From Parafrankia elaeagni (GTDB lineage: Bacteria; Actinomycetota; Actinomycetes; Frankiales; Frankiaceae): DNA of 64,000 nucleotides. Positions within the stretch are counted from its first letter, which is position 1; the number at the start of each line of letters is the position of its first letter. Made by a program: the position numbers and the translations under genes. The DNA is taken from the NCBI RefSeq assembly GCF_000374165.1, contig NZ_KB893694.1, positions 62,100 to 126,099 on the forward strand, in the 5' to 3' direction. Below, one piece after another: positions 1 to 8,866 of this stretch. Below the pieces are notes generated by a model. That model was not told where the DNA came from. It searched no databases and worked only from the letters and a program-made list of their open reading frames with translations.

Positions 1-334
1 CGCGCAGGTGCTCCAGCACACGGCACACGGAGTTCGTCACGCCATCGACCTGAGGTAGAAAGGACTCACTTACCACCGCGACTCGCACACGAGCACGGTG
101 GCAGCGACCGACGCCCACGTGAGGACTACAGTCCGTCCGTCGCGTAAACGTTCGGATACAGCTTGGTGCGACGGGAACTCGGGGCCGGGTGGCGGATCTC
201 GCGACGGGGATCGTTGTCTCACTCCCGCCCCGCTGGGCAGGATGGCAGGGGGCCGGCTGTCGTGCCGGGCCGGCACCGGACCGGCTGGTGCGGCCGGCCG
301 GGGAGACGAGCGCCCACGTGAGCAGGCGGTAGAT
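1..334. other. window edge, no convincing gene
   Basis: This stretch precedes the first supported gene. A minus-strand frame running off the left edge could begin at a GTG near position 41, but too few codons are present to identify it. No strong hairpin or repeat was seen. The region probably holds the promoter of the DUF3099 gene, but I cannot place its -10 and -35 elements. Confidence 0.3.
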
Positions 335-934
335 GTGAAGTGGCGACGGAGCGAGCCAGTACTGATCACGTCGGCGGCTGAGTCCAGACCGGAGGAGATC
401 CATCGCCGGGAGCAGCGTTACATCGCGACGATGTTGTTCCGGGTGGTCTGTTTCGTGCTCGCCGTCGTCGCCCTCGACGGGTGGCTGCGCATCGTCGCGG
501 TCGGTCTCGCGATCATTCTCCCCTGGGTCGCTGTCGTCGTCGCCAACGGCGGCCCGCCGCGCTCGGACCGCCGCCAGGCCGGCTTCGCGGAGCAGGAGCC
601 GGCGCAGGCCGACCCGCACGCCCTCGCCGCCGGACACGAGGTGGTCGACGCGGCCGCCGCCGACGGCGACGGCCGCGCGAAGCCCGGCAGCACCGCCCGC
701 GTCCCTGCCGGGCTGCCGCCCGGCAGGGCGGAACCGGTCGGATCGGCTGACCCGGCTGACCCGGCCGGGCCGACGGGGCCGGCTGGACCGCAGGTGATCG
801 ACTCGGTGGTTCTGGCGTCCGTCACGGTGGAGCCGGGCTCCGGCGGGCCGGCGCCGGAAAGCGGCGCGGCACCGGTGCCTGCGGCGGCCGACGGCAACCC
901 CGCGTACCGCGGCGGCGGGGCCACCCCGGCCTGA
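335..934 (+). CDS. DUF3099 family small membrane protein
   Basis: The 199-residue product has the DUF3099 layout. A short polar N-terminus (LITSAAES) is followed by an Arg-rich stretch (RREQRY) and two closely spaced hydrophobic segments at about residues 33-48 and 50-70, ending in the family-typical [10 protein letters not shown]. The remaining 130 residues are an Ala/Gly/Pro-rich, mostly acidic tail that is probably cytoplasmic and disordered. The GTG start was chosen because the family homology begins just after it; a longer reading from further upstream would add only low-complexity sequence. The family is actinobacterial and of unknown function. The next gene converges on it. Confidence 0.75.
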   Translation: MKWRRSEPVLITSAAESRPEEIHRREQRYIATMLFRVVCFVLAVVALDGWLRIVAVGLAIILPWVAVVVANGGPPRSDRRQAGFAEQEPAQADPHALAAGHEVVDAAAADGDGRAKPGSTARVPAGLPPGRAEPVGSADPADPAGPTGPAGPQVIDSVVLASVTVEPGSGGPAPESGAAPVPAAADGNPAYRGGGATPA

Positions 935-967
935 CCTCGCAGCCCGGCACCGACGCGTGCGGCGGGG

Positions 968-1630
968 TCAGCCCGCCTCGGCGGTCTCGGTCGCCGCGGC
1001 GGCCGCCGCCTGGGCGCGGAACACTCCGGGGGCCAGCTCGCCACCGGCGCGGGCCTTCTCCAGGGCCGACGACCACCAGGCGACGTCGTCGAGCAGGATC
1101 TGCAGGCTGGCATCCGTGAACGGGTTGACCGGCTCGCCCTTCTCGTCGAACGTCTGGCCGACGAACGGCAGCACCACCGTGTTGCGCAGCGGCACCGCCT
1201 CCGCCTCGACGGCGATGTGGGCGAGGTGCTCGATCGCGCGGATCGCGCCGCTGATGCCGCCGCTGTAGCCGACGCTGGCGATCGGCTTGTTCCGGAAGCC
1301 GAACGACAGCCACACGGTGTCGATGGCGTTCTTCAGCACGCCCGGCACGCTGTGGTTGTACTCCGGCGTGATGACGACGAACGCGTCGGCGCTCTTCACC
1401 TTCGCGTTCCAGGCACGGACCAACGGATCCGAGTAGGTCGGATCGTTGATGTCGCCGATCGTGCCGAAGTGCTCGGCGAAGATCGGCAGCGGCCAGTCCC
1501 GCAGGTCGGCGACCTCGACGTCGAAGGCGCCGTGCGCCGCGGCGCGCGCCACGACCCAGGGGACGACGCTGTCGGCCGCCCGGCCGGGGCGGGTGCTCCC
1601 GACGATCACCAGAAGCTTGGACACCAGCAC
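968..1630 (-). CDS. NAD(P)H-dependent FMN reductase
   Basis: This 220-residue flavodoxin-fold protein belongs to the NADPH-dependent FMN reductase family, which transfers electrons from NAD(P)H to flavin or quinone-like substrates in the cytosol. The phosphate-binding GSTRPGR lies at about residues 11-17 and the flavin-contacting ITPEYNHSVPG at about 87-97. The C-terminal 25 residues are Ala-rich and probably disordered. It is divergent from a MarR regulator, and the shared spacer holds a perfect palindrome. Control by that regulator, as for quinone- or electrophile-responsive MarR/reductase pairs, is an inference. The natural substrate cannot be told from sequence. A GTG two codons after the first codon is an alternative start. 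Confidence 0.88.
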   Translation of the reverse strand: MLVSKLLVIVGSTRPGRAADSVVPWVVARAAAHGAFDVEVADLRDWPLPIFAEHFGTIGDINDPTYSDPLVRAWNAKVKSADAFVVITPEYNHSVPGVLKNAIDTVWLSFGFRNKPIASVGYSGGISGAIRAIEHLAHIAVEAEAVPLRNTVVLPFVGQTFDEKGEPVNPFTDASLQILLDDVAWWSSALEKARAGGELAPGVFRAQAAAAAATETAEAG

Positions 1631-1655
1631 TCTCCACTCGGTGCGCAGGAAACCA

Positions 1656-1703
1656 CGATACGTTCGTCAGTATCGCCGATAGTTTGCGAAACGCAAACTA
1701 TCG
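1656..1703. promoter_or_regulatory. palindromic operators in MarR/FMN-reductase spacer
   Basis: Two inverted repeats lie between the divergent genes. The stronger one, at 1677-1703, has perfect 12-bp arms (CGATAGTTTGCG and its complement) around AAA. The second, at 1656-1675, has 6-bp arms (CGATAC/GTATCG) around 8 bp. Size and position fit binding of a MarR dimer, giving autoregulation and control of the reductase. This is inferred from the arrangement. Confidence 0.65.
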
Positions 1704-1740
1704 GTATCTGACCTGTCGATGGTCGGGGTAGCCTCCAGAG

Positions 1741-2244
1741 ATGGCAGAGCCTCCGCCGATCCTCGATCAGCAGGTGCTGCCCCTGATCGTCCAGCTCGCC
1801 CGGGTCGGCCAGCGTGCGGCCGGTATCCACATGGCCGGCTGTGTCCGCCCCCGCCAGCACTTCGCGCTCGCGCTGCTCGAGGAGCGCGGCCCGCTCAGCC
1901 AGCACCTGCTGGGCCAGGCCCTGCGGCTCGACCCCAGCAATGTCGTCGGCCTGCTCAACGAGCTGGAGACACTCGGGCTGATCGCCCGCCGCCGGGATCC
2001 CGCCGACCGCCGGCGCCACATCGTCGAGCTGACCGCCGCCGGCGGCACCGAGCTGACCCGTACGAACGCCCGGCTCCGGCTCGTCGAGGACGAGCTCCTC
2101 GCGGCGCTGCGCCCCGAGGAGCGGGCGACGCTGCACAGCCTGCTCGTCCGCGTGGCCGGGGTGGGCGCCGCGGGCGAGGCCGCCGGGGCGTGCGCGGCCG
2201 AGGCCTCCCCGTGCGGCGGCGGGGCCGAGCCGCCGCCCTGCTGA
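1741..2244 (+). CDS. MarR family transcriptional regulator
   Basis: The 167-residue protein has a MarR-type winged helix-turn-helix. The recognition-helix region is LGQALRLDPSNVVGLLNELE (about residues 58-77), followed by a wing with the family-typical DPADRRRHIVELT. The last 20 residues are Ala/Gly/Cys-rich and atypical. MarR proteins bind palindromes as dimers and usually release on binding small aromatic or oxidising ligands. Its divergent neighbour, an FMN reductase, and the palindrome between them suggest that this pair forms one regulatory unit. The gene ends 59 bases before the CoA-transferase. Confidence 0.9.
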   Translation: MAEPPPILDQQVLPLIVQLARVGQRAAGIHMAGCVRPRQHFALALLEERGPLSQHLLGQALRLDPSNVVGLLNELETLGLIARRRDPADRRRHIVELTAAGGTELTRTNARLRLVEDELLAALRPEERATLHSLLVRVAGVGAAGEAAGACAAEASPCGGGAEPPPC

Positions 2245-2303
2245 TTCCCGCGCGGGTAGGGAACCGGCCCGGCGGGCCCGGTCCGGGCACTAGCCTGGCC
2301 TGC

Positions 2304-3485
2304 GTGCTTCCGCTCGCGGGTGTGACCGTCGTCAGCCTGGAACATGCAGTCGCCCTGCCGTTCGCGACCCGGCACCTCGCCGAGCTCGGGGCGCGGGTGA
2401 TCAAGGTCGAGCGGCCGGGTCGCGGTGACTTCGCCCGTGACTACGACCGCGCGGTGCGCGACGGTCTGTCCGCGCACTTCTCCTGGCTGAACCGCTCGAA
2501 GGAGTCGCTCACCCTGGACCTGAAGGTCCCCGCGGCCCGGGCCGCGCTCGACCGGCTGATCGCGGGTGCCGACGTCGTCGCCCAGAACCTCGGGCCCGGC
2601 GCGGCCGCGCGGCTGGGGCTCGACGCGGCGACCCTGGTCGGGCGCCAGCCCGGGCTGGTCGCCGTGGATGTCTCCGGCTACGGGCCGACCGGCCCCTACC
2701 GGGCGCGGAAGGCCTACGACATGCTCGTGCAGGCCGAGTCGGGGCTGATCGCCGTCACCGGCAGCCCGGAGCAGCCGGCGAAGGCGGGGTTCGCCGCCGG
2801 TGACGTCGCCGCCGGCAGCTATGTCATCGAGGCGGTGCTCGCGGCCCTGCTGCGCCAGGCGCGCTCCGGTGCCGGGGCGGCCCTGCAGATCGCCATGCTC
2901 GACGCCCTCACCGAGTGGATGGGCTACCCGGTCCAGACGGTGGAGCACACCGGCACGGAGATGGCCCGGTCGGGGATCAGCCACCCCTCGATCGCCCCCT
3001 ACGACGCCTACCGGACCGCCGACGGCGACGAGGTGCTGATCGGCGTCCAGAACGACGGGGAGTGGCGGCGGCTCGCCGAGGGCCCGCTGGCCCGCCCGGA
3101 TCTCGTCGCGGACCCCGCCTTCGCGACGAACCAGGCCCGGGTGCGCAACCGGGCCCGGACGGACGCCGCGGTGGCCGACGCCGTCGGCGGACTGCGCACG
3201 GCCGAGCTGGAGGCGGGCCTGGAGGCCGCGGGCATCGCCTACGCCCGGGTCAACTCCGTCGCGGACCTGCTCGCCCACCCGCAGCTGGCCGCCCGCGGCC
3301 GATGGGTCGAGGTGGGCTCGCCGGTCGGGCCGGTGCGTCAGTCCCGCCCGGTGGTCGAGTTCCCCGGGGAGCCGGCCCGGCTGGACCCGGTTCCCGCGCT
3401 GGGGGAGCACACCGAGCGCATCCTGGGCGAGGTGGGCCTCTGCGCGGGGGAGATCGCCGAGCTGCGCGCCGCCGGCGCGATCTGA
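2304..3485 (+). CDS. CaiB/BaiF (class III) CoA-transferase
   Basis: This 393-residue protein has the family III CoA-transferase fold, which moves CoA between carboxylic acids through an aspartyl-CoA thioester. The N-terminus LPLAGVTVVSLEHAVALPFA and the segment GARVIKVERPGRGDFAR are typical. The catalytic Asp is probably D139 in KAYDMLVQAESG. Length matches the family. The GTG start is chosen because homology begins with it; a TAGCCT hexamer about 10 bases upstream could be the -10 of a leaderless transcript. The substrate is unknown: formyl-, carnitine- and alpha-methylacyl-CoA enzymes all share this scaffold, and the adjacent genes do not narrow it. Confidence 0.88.
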   Translation: MLPLAGVTVVSLEHAVALPFATRHLAELGARVIKVERPGRGDFARDYDRAVRDGLSAHFSWLNRSKESLTLDLKVPAARAALDRLIAGADVVAQNLGPGAAARLGLDAATLVGRQPGLVAVDVSGYGPTGPYRARKAYDMLVQAESGLIAVTGSPEQPAKAGFAAGDVAAGSYVIEAVLAALLRQARSGAGAALQIAMLDALTEWMGYPVQTVEHTGTEMARSGISHPSIAPYDAYRTADGDEVLIGVQNDGEWRRLAEGPLARPDLVADPAFATNQARVRNRARTDAAVADAVGGLRTAELEAGLEAAGIAYARVNSVADLLAHPQLAARGRWVEVGSPVGPVRQSRPVVEFPGEPARLDPVPALGEHTERILGEVGLCAGEIAELRAAGAI

Positions 3486-3501
3486 CCTTCCCGGGGATGC
3501 G

Positions 3502-4347
3502 ATGAGCTGCGTCAGCCTGACGACCGACTACGGCCTGGTGGACGGGTTCGTCGCCGCCTGCCACGGCGTGCTGCTGCGCCTGGCCCCGGGAGTACCGATC
3601 GTCGACGTGACGCATCTGGTGCCGCGCGGCGACGTCCGGCGCGGGTCCGCCGTGCTCGCGGCGACGGTGCCACACCTGCCGTCCGGGGCGGCCCACGTCG
3701 CCGTGGTCGACCCCGGCGTGGGGACGGGGCGGCGTGCGCTCGCCGTCCGCACCCCGGAGGGGTTCCTGGTCGGCCCGGACAACGGGCTGTTGGTCCCCGG
3801 CGCCGAGGTGCTCGGCGGCGTGCTGGCGGCGGTGGATCTGACCGTGCCGGCGGGCACCCCGGCGACCTTCCACGGCCGGGACGTCTTCGTGCCGGCCGCC
3901 GCGGCCCTGCTGGCCGGGCGTCCGCTCGACGCGCTGGGCACCCCGGTCGACCCGCGGTCGCTTGTGCGGCTGCCGGCGCCGCTGGCACGGGTGTCCGCCG
4001 GCCCGGGCGGGATCCGGCTGGAGTCGGAGGTCCTGCTGGTCGACACGTTCGGCAACGTGGCCCTCGCCGCGCCCGCCGAGCTGCTCGCCGAGGCCGGACT
4101 GCGCCCGGGCACCCGCGCCCGCCTCACCTGTCCGCCTCCCAGCCGCGCTCTCGGCACTGGCGGCCCAGCCGGCCCAGCCAGCCCGGTCGAGCTCACGGTC
4201 GGGGTCACCTTCGGCTCGGTGCGGCCCGGTGAGCTGGTGCTCTACGTCGACTCGTCGGGGCTGGCGGCGGTGGCCCGGCGGGACGGGGACGCGGCCCGGG
4301 CCCTCGGCCTCGCGCCCGGCGACCGGGTGGTCGTCGCCCCGCTCTGA
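3502..4347 (+). CDS. SAM hydroxide adenosyltransferase (DUF62)
   Basis: This 281-residue protein belongs to the DUF62/fluorinase superfamily. Typical members hydrolyse S-adenosylmethionine to adenosine and methionine using a conserved Asp-Arg-His set that orients hydroxide. Here these are visible as D70 in VAVVDPGVG, R77 or R78 just after it, and H124 in TFHGRDVF. The N-terminal SLTTDYG loop (about residues 5-11) is also characteristic. The fluorinase-specific insertion is not evident, so hydrolase rather than halogenase is the better reading. It follows the CoA-transferase by 16 bases on the same strand and could be cotranscribed. Its physiological role is unclear in the family generally. 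Confidence 0.9.
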   Translation: MSCVSLTTDYGLVDGFVAACHGVLLRLAPGVPIVDVTHLVPRGDVRRGSAVLAATVPHLPSGAAHVAVVDPGVGTGRRALAVRTPEGFLVGPDNGLLVPGAEVLGGVLAAVDLTVPAGTPATFHGRDVFVPAAAALLAGRPLDALGTPVDPRSLVRLPAPLARVSAGPGGIRLESEVLLVDTFGNVALAAPAELLAEAGLRPGTRARLTCPPPSRALGTGGPAGPASPVELTVGVTFGSVRPGELVLYVDSSGLAAVARRDGDAARALGLAPGDRVVVAPL

Positions 4348-4380
4348 CCACCCGGGGCGCTCTCGTCAGGAGAAGTCGGA

Positions 4381-5289
4381 TCAGCAGAAGCCCGGCGTGC
4401 CGTACCACGCCGTGGGGGCGGCGGGGGCGTCGTCGCGCAGCACCGTGCCCTCGATCAGCCCGTACGGGCGGTCGGCCGCGAGGTAGACCGAGTCGGGATT
4501 GTCCAGGCCGAACGGCGCCAGGTCGACGAGGAAATGATGCTTGTTCGGCATCGAGAGCCGTATCTCGGCGACCTCCGGGAATCTGACCAGAACTGCCTCG
4601 CCCATGCGGTGCAGGGTCTGCTGGAGGGCCAGGCTGTGTACCTGCGCGAAGGTTTCCAGCAGTGTGCGTGGTATCTCGGCGGCAAGTCGCCCGAAATCCG
4701 GGCCGCCGGTCGCCTGCCCGGTTCCCAGGTAGCGCCAACGTGCCGTCACCTCGGTGGCGAGGATCCGGTCCGACGTCTCCGCGAGGGTCGTGTAGCGGTC
4801 GCGGGGGAATCCGCGGAACTCCGACCCGGTTGTTTTGAGCACCACCACTCCGGCAAGTCCGGAGACGACATGCACGGTGTCCGCCTCGACGGTCACCACG
4901 GTCGTCCGCCGGCCCCCGCCGGACCGGAGGAAGGAGTGGTCATGCGCGTGCCCGTCCGCGGTGATCCGGTCCCAGCCGGACTGCTCGATCTCGATGCGTG
5001 CCGCGGTGACCCACTCGTGACCGGACGTGAAATGACGGCCGAGCCGGGTCGCGAACTCTTCGATCTCGCCGATGCCGCCTTCGCGGGCGAGGGCGTACAC
5101 GACGTTCTTCTGGGTGTCGGTGGTGAGCACGTGGCTGTTGTCTCCCGCGGTGTGGGCGGCGACGAAGTCGCCGCGCAGCGCGGTGGACACGGTCAGGTCA
5201 CTGATCCGGTGGACCGGGGTGGAGCGGTCGACGTGGACGAGGCGGACCTCGGCCTTGCCGTACTGGTTGGGCCCGGGAACGATGGCCAT
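4381..5289 (-). CDS. urate oxidase (uricase)
   Basis: The 302-residue product is a cofactor-free urate oxidase, which converts urate and O2 to 5-hydroxyisourate in purine degradation. The tandem T-fold hallmarks are NQYGKAEVRLV with the catalytic Lys at about K12 and HVLTTDTQKN with the catalytic Thr at about T57. A further signature is MPNKHHFLVDL near the C-terminus. The ATG is preceded by an AAAGGTG ribosome binding site seven bases away, so a longer N-terminal reading is not needed. No other purine catabolism genes lie beside it in this window. It converges on the SAM hydrolase gene. Confidence 0.95.
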   Translation of the reverse strand: MAIVPGPNQYGKAEVRLVHVDRSTPVHRISDLTVSTALRGDFVAAHTAGDNSHVLTTDTQKNVVYALAREGGIGEIEEFATRLGRHFTSGHEWVTAARIEIEQSGWDRITADGHAHDHSFLRSGGGRRTTVVTVEADTVHVVSGLAGVVVLKTTGSEFRGFPRDRYTTLAETSDRILATEVTARWRYLGTGQATGGPDFGRLAAEIPRTLLETFAQVHSLALQQTLHRMGEAVLVRFPEVAEIRLSMPNKHHFLVDLAPFGLDNPDSVYLAADRPYGLIEGTVLRDDAPAAPTAWYGTPGFC

Positions 5290-5926
5290 GGGCACCTTTC
5301 GTGGTCGGCGCGGCGGGCCCGGGCCGGCGCGGCGGGGGTGCGAGGGGCCCGAGGCCCGCGGAGCCCGGCGGGCCCGTCTCATTGTGGCGCCGTTTCGCCC
5401 GCGTTCCCGGTCCGGCCGCACTGGCCTGTTCCGGCCAGGGGGCACCGAAGTCGGGCCGCTCGGAGTGATTCGACCGGCACTTCCGGGGGTGGTGATTGTC
5501 CGGCTGCCGACACATTCAGCTCCGGATACCGGCAGCGCGGGCCCGGTGTCCGGCCGGCGCGCAACGTCGGATATGAGTTGTGCGTCGGACTTACCGGCGC
5601 TGGGAGGGGTTCATGTCGGTCAACCGGAGAGTGTCACTCTCCGAGTTCGTAATCTTGGTGAAACGTGGTTGTCTCGTCGGTGTGGCGAGGTTTTCCCGTG
5701 ATCGACGGGACGTGGTCCGCGGTTGTGGGTACCGTCCGCTCGTGGGCGGTCGAGCAAGTGCACATTCTGTTTCCGTGCGGTCTCTCGCGGTGATGGAATC
5801 GCTTATTGTCGCCACTCCGTTCCGTCTGGTGTCCGTTGGTCCTCGCGGCGTGTTGTCAGGCCGGCCGCGATCGCGCGGGAAAGCCCACCCGACCCGGTCG
5901 CAGCGGTCTTCGGAAGAAGGCATCGC
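5290..5926. other. long divergent intergenic region upstream of uricase and L,D-transpeptidase
   Basis: This 637-base gene-free stretch separates divergent genes. Its most distinct element is a perfect 19-bp palindrome listed separately. The 5570-5860 part is less GC-rich than its surroundings, as expected for a promoter or leader. I looked for a ydaO-type (c-di-AMP) riboswitch, which often precedes actinobacterial cell-wall genes, and saw no convincing match. Confidence 0.4.
5625..5643. promoter_or_regulatory. perfect 19-bp palindrome, candidate operator
   Basis: CGGAGAGTG-T-CACTCTCCG is a perfect inverted repeat with 9-bp arms around one base. It lies 284 bases before the L,D-transpeptidase start and 336 bases from the uricase start. 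Its symmetry fits a dimeric repressor site, but no regulator gene adjoins it, so the binding protein is unknown. Confidence 0.4.
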
Positions 5927-7303
5927 ATGTCTCGCTCGATGATGAGCTCGGCGCGCGCCCGTCGCGGCGCCGCGCCAGCTGTTCCCGGTCCCTTCCGCGG
6001 CTCCGAGCCGTCCCCTCGCGGCTCCGGAGGCGGCCGCGGCCGGGTCGCCCCGGCCCGGCGCGGGATGGCCGGGATCGCCGCGGTGCTCGCCGCCGTCCTG
6101 CTGGCCTCCTGCTCGACGGGCGGCGGGGGTGGCGACACCGCCGCCGCGCCGACCCCGGCGCCGCCTCCCGCGGCCTCGGTGAAGGTGACGCCGGCCGACG
6201 GTGCCACCGGCATCGCGCTCACCGAGTCGGTCGTCGTGACCAGCAACGCTCCGCTGGAGGCGGTCACTGTCAACCGGGGCGCCAGCGCGGCGGAGAAGAC
6301 CGAGCCCGGCACGCTCGCGGGCACGTTCTCCCCGGACCGTCGGACGTGGACGTCCTCGGGCGGCCTGTTCTCCGACAGCCGCTATGACATCCAGGCCACG
6401 ACGACGGCGGCCACCGGCATCGCGGGTACGGCGAACATCGCCTCGAGCTTCACGACGGGCATCCCGGACAATCCGTTCAAGGTGTCGTGGGAGCCGGTGG
6501 CGGGCCAGACCGTCGGGGTGGGCGCCCCGATCAGCCTGACCTTCAGCGCGCCGGTGACCGACCGCGCCGAGGTGCAGCGCCGGCTGTCGGTCAGTGCCGA
6601 CCCGCCCGTGCTCGGCGCCTGGAACTGGATGTCGAACCGCCTGGTCGCGTGGCGCCCGCAGCAGTACTGGACGCCCGGCACCCGGGTGCACGTGGAGGCC
6701 AACCTCGCCGGCTACGACTCCGGGACGGGGTGGATCGGGGTCAAGGACCGGACGATGGACTTCACCATCGGCTCCGCCCAGATCAGCAAGGTCGACGCGG
6801 CGACGCACATGATGCAGGTCTTCAAGGACGACCAGCTGGTGCGGACCATGCCGATCAGCGGTGGCAAGGCCGGCTACCTCACCATGGAGGGCCCGCACAA
6901 CGTCCTCGGCAAGACACCCATGGTGATCATGGACTCGGCCACCGTAGGCGTGCCGAAGGGCCACCCGGAGTACTACTACGAGGAGGTCCAGTGGGCCGTC
7001 CACTACACCAGTGGCGGCCAGTACGTGCACTCCGCCCCGTGGTCGGTCCCATCGCAGGGGCGGGCGAACGTCTCCCACGGATGTGTGAACGCGGCACCCG
7101 CCGACGCCGAGTGGTTCTACAACTTCAGTCAGTTCGGCGACATCATCGACATCAGCAACACCGGGCGGCCGGCGGAGACCTCGCAGCTCGGGAACGAGTG
7201 GTCCGTCCCGTGGGAGACCTGGAAGGCGGGCAGCGCGCTGCCGGTCGAGGAGTCCCCGGCCGGCAGTGTCACCGGGGCCACCACCTCGGCCGGCGGGAAC
7301 TGA
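5927..7303 (+). CDS. L,D-transpeptidase lipoprotein (LdtMt2-like)
   Basis: This 458-residue exported enzyme forms 3-3 peptidoglycan cross-links. A hydrophobic signal segment ends in the lipobox LLASC with the lipidated Cys at about C62. Two Ig-like domains follow (about 85-290), then a YkuD catalytic domain with the active-site SHGCVN motif, H384 and C386. The order is the same as in mycobacterial Ldts. The ATG has a GAAGAAGG ribosome binding site. A later in-frame ATG at 6065 would give a more usual signal peptide and is a possible alternative. It lies on its own, with a strong terminator just downstream. Confidence 0.93.
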   Translation: MSRSMMSSARARRGAAPAVPGPFRGSEPSPRGSGGGRGRVAPARRGMAGIAAVLAAVLLASCSTGGGGGDTAAAPTPAPPPAASVKVTPADGATGIALTESVVVTSNAPLEAVTVNRGASAAEKTEPGTLAGTFSPDRRTWTSSGGLFSDSRYDIQATTTAATGIAGTANIASSFTTGIPDNPFKVSWEPVAGQTVGVGAPISLTFSAPVTDRAEVQRRLSVSADPPVLGAWNWMSNRLVAWRPQQYWTPGTRVHVEANLAGYDSGTGWIGVKDRTMDFTIGSAQISKVDAATHMMQVFKDDQLVRTMPISGGKAGYLTMEGPHNVLGKTPMVIMDSATVGVPKGHPEYYYEEVQWAVHYTSGGQYVHSAPWSVPSQGRANVSHGCVNAAPADAEWFYNFSQFGDIIDISNTGRPAETSQLGNEWSVPWETWKAGSALPVEESPAGSVTGATTSAGGN

Positions 7304-7333
7304 CCACGGCGCCACCCGCGGCCTGAGGTTCCC

Positions 7334-7375
7334 GGGCGGGTGGCCACGGAGCCGTTCCTCCGTGGCCACCCGCCC
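7334..7375 (+). terminator. strong intrinsic-type hairpin after ldt
   Basis: A perfect 18-bp stem starting GGGCGGGTGG closes over the loop CCGTTC and is followed by TTGCGTTCG rather than a clean U tract. It sits 30 bases after the transpeptidase stop codon and probably ends that transcript. Confidence 0.75.
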
Positions 7376-7476
7376 TTGCGTTCGTGATCGGCTGCCCGTG
7401 ATTGGCTTGACGGCGCAAGCTGGACGAAGCGAGTCGGACACGGCGAGCTGGAAGTCGGACCGGAAGTCGAGGCGCG

Positions 7477-8655
7477 GTGGATCGGACGAGCCGCAAGGAC
7501 CAGTTGGACCCGGGTGCGGACCCGGGCGGCGCGGCAGGCGACGGCGGCGGGGCAGGCGACGGCAGCGCGCCAGGCCGGAACGGCCAGCCGGGCCACAGCG
7601 GGGGACCGGCGGGCGACCAGGTGCGGGGCCGGTGGCGAAGGCGCCTGCTCAGCCCGACGACCGGGCTGCCCCACCTGTGGGTCGAGGCCGTCATGCTGGT
7701 GACCCTCTACTACACCTACACGGCGACCCGGGGCGCGGCCGACTCGTCCGAGGCCGGTGCGAACCGGCTGGGCTGGGACATCCTGCACCTGCAGGAACGC
7801 CTGGGCCTCGACATCGAGCTCGGCCTCAACCGCTGGCTGCAGGGCGTCCCGGCGCTGGCGGTCCTGTGCTGCTACTACTACGCCACGCTGCACTTCGTGG
7901 TCACCCCGGGGCTGCTCGTCTGGATGTACCGGCGCCATCCCGGCCGCTACGTCCGCGCCCGGTGGACCCTGGTCTTCACCACGTTGATCTCGCTGGGCGG
8001 GTTCTTCCTGTTCCCCACCGCGCCGCCGCGGCTGCTGCCCGGGACGTCCTATGTCGACACCATGTCCCACTTCGAGGGCTGGGGATGGTGGACCGGAAGC
8101 GCCAGCGCCGCGCCGGACGGCCTGGAGGGCCTCGCCAACCAGTACGCCGCCATGCCCTCCCTGCACTGCGCGTGGGCGCTGTGGTGCGGCGTCCTGCTGG
8201 CCCGGTACGCCCGCACGCCGGTCGTGCGGGTGCTCGGCTGCCTGTACCCGGCCGCGACGGTGTTCATCGTCATGGCCACCTCGAACCACTACATCCTGGA
8301 CGCCGTCGCCGGCTGGGCTGTGCTCGGAGTGAGCGCGCTGCTCGCCCTGGCCGTCACGTCCCGGCGCGCAGCCCGTCAGCCGGGCGGCTCCCCACCGCCC
8401 CCGGCCGACGGCTCCCGGACTCCGGACGCCGGAACGCCACCGGCCGCGGCGGAGGTCGCGGAGCCGGAGCGGGTGGCCCTGACAGCGGCCGAGCCCGGGG
8501 AGAGATCAGGTGCGGAGGCGGAGCCGGGTGCGAGGCCGCCCAGCGGGGAACCGGTGGACGGCGGGACCGCCACCGCGCACTCCGGAGAGCTCCCGGCGGC
8601 CCAGCACCCGGCCGGCCGGCCCGCTCCCACCCGGACGCGGCTCAGCGGGGCCTGA
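7477..8655 (+). CDS. PAP2-superfamily integral membrane phosphatase/transferase
   Basis: The 392-residue protein has a 65-residue Gly/Asp-rich N-terminus, about six membrane segments (residues 70-295) and a long charged Ala/Pro/Glu-rich C-terminal tail. PAP2 catalytic motifs are visible: PSLHCAWALW (about residues 227-236) and SNHYILDAVAG (about 269-279), which carry the two catalytic His residues. The arrangement resembles the inositol phosphorylceramide synthase/Aur1-like branch common in actinobacteria. Likely substrates are lipid phosphates or phosphoinositol lipids, but this is not determinable here. The start is GTG with a GAGGCG upstream. Confidence 0.85.
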   Translation: MDRTSRKDQLDPGADPGGAAGDGGGAGDGSAPGRNGQPGHSGGPAGDQVRGRWRRRLLSPTTGLPHLWVEAVMLVTLYYTYTATRGAADSSEAGANRLGWDILHLQERLGLDIELGLNRWLQGVPALAVLCCYYYATLHFVVTPGLLVWMYRRHPGRYVRARWTLVFTTLISLGGFFLFPTAPPRLLPGTSYVDTMSHFEGWGWWTGSASAAPDGLEGLANQYAAMPSLHCAWALWCGVLLARYARTPVVRVLGCLYPAATVFIVMATSNHYILDAVAGWAVLGVSALLALAVTSRRAARQPGGSPPPPADGSRTPDAGTPPAAAEVAEPERVALTAAEPGERSGAEAEPGARPPSGEPVDGGTATAHSGELPAAQHPAGRPAPTRTRLSGA

Positions 8656-8818
8656 GCGGGCCGGCGCTCACACTTTTTCCGCCACCTTCACCCGGTGCGT
8701 TCCCGATGTCGGGGATGTGCGAAAGTTGCGGAGCGATGTGATGATCTGCGTCGCGGCCCAGGGGCCTCGCGCACGCCGTGCAAGCGGCGGCGCACCCGTC
8801 AGTTCACCGGCCCCGGGC

Positions 8819-8833
8819 AGGTCAGCCTGACCT
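8819..8833. promoter_or_regulatory. 15-bp palindrome before OmpA-domain gene
   Basis: AGGTCA-GCC-TGACCT is a perfect inverted repeat 33 bases upstream of the OmpA-domain gene. It could be an operator, or a small hairpin in the leader. No regulator for it is visible nearby. The rest of the 8656-8866 spacer shows nothing else clear. Confidence 0.3.
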
Positions 8834-8866
8834 CCGTCCCGTCCCACGTCGAGCCCGGAGCACCTC

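Noticed and set aside
98-334. Upstream extension of the DUF3099 protein
   Set aside because: The family homology starts after the GTG at 335, and the extension is Arg/Gly-rich without conservation.
5640-5900. Possible c-di-AMP (ydaO) riboswitch before the L,D-transpeptidase
   Set aside because: The conserved core sequences of that motif were not found by eye; a covariance-model search would decide.
5580-5942. Plus-strand open frame ahead of the L,D-transpeptidase
   Set aside because: It overlaps the real start and shows no family similarity; the palindrome and lower GC fit a regulatory region better.
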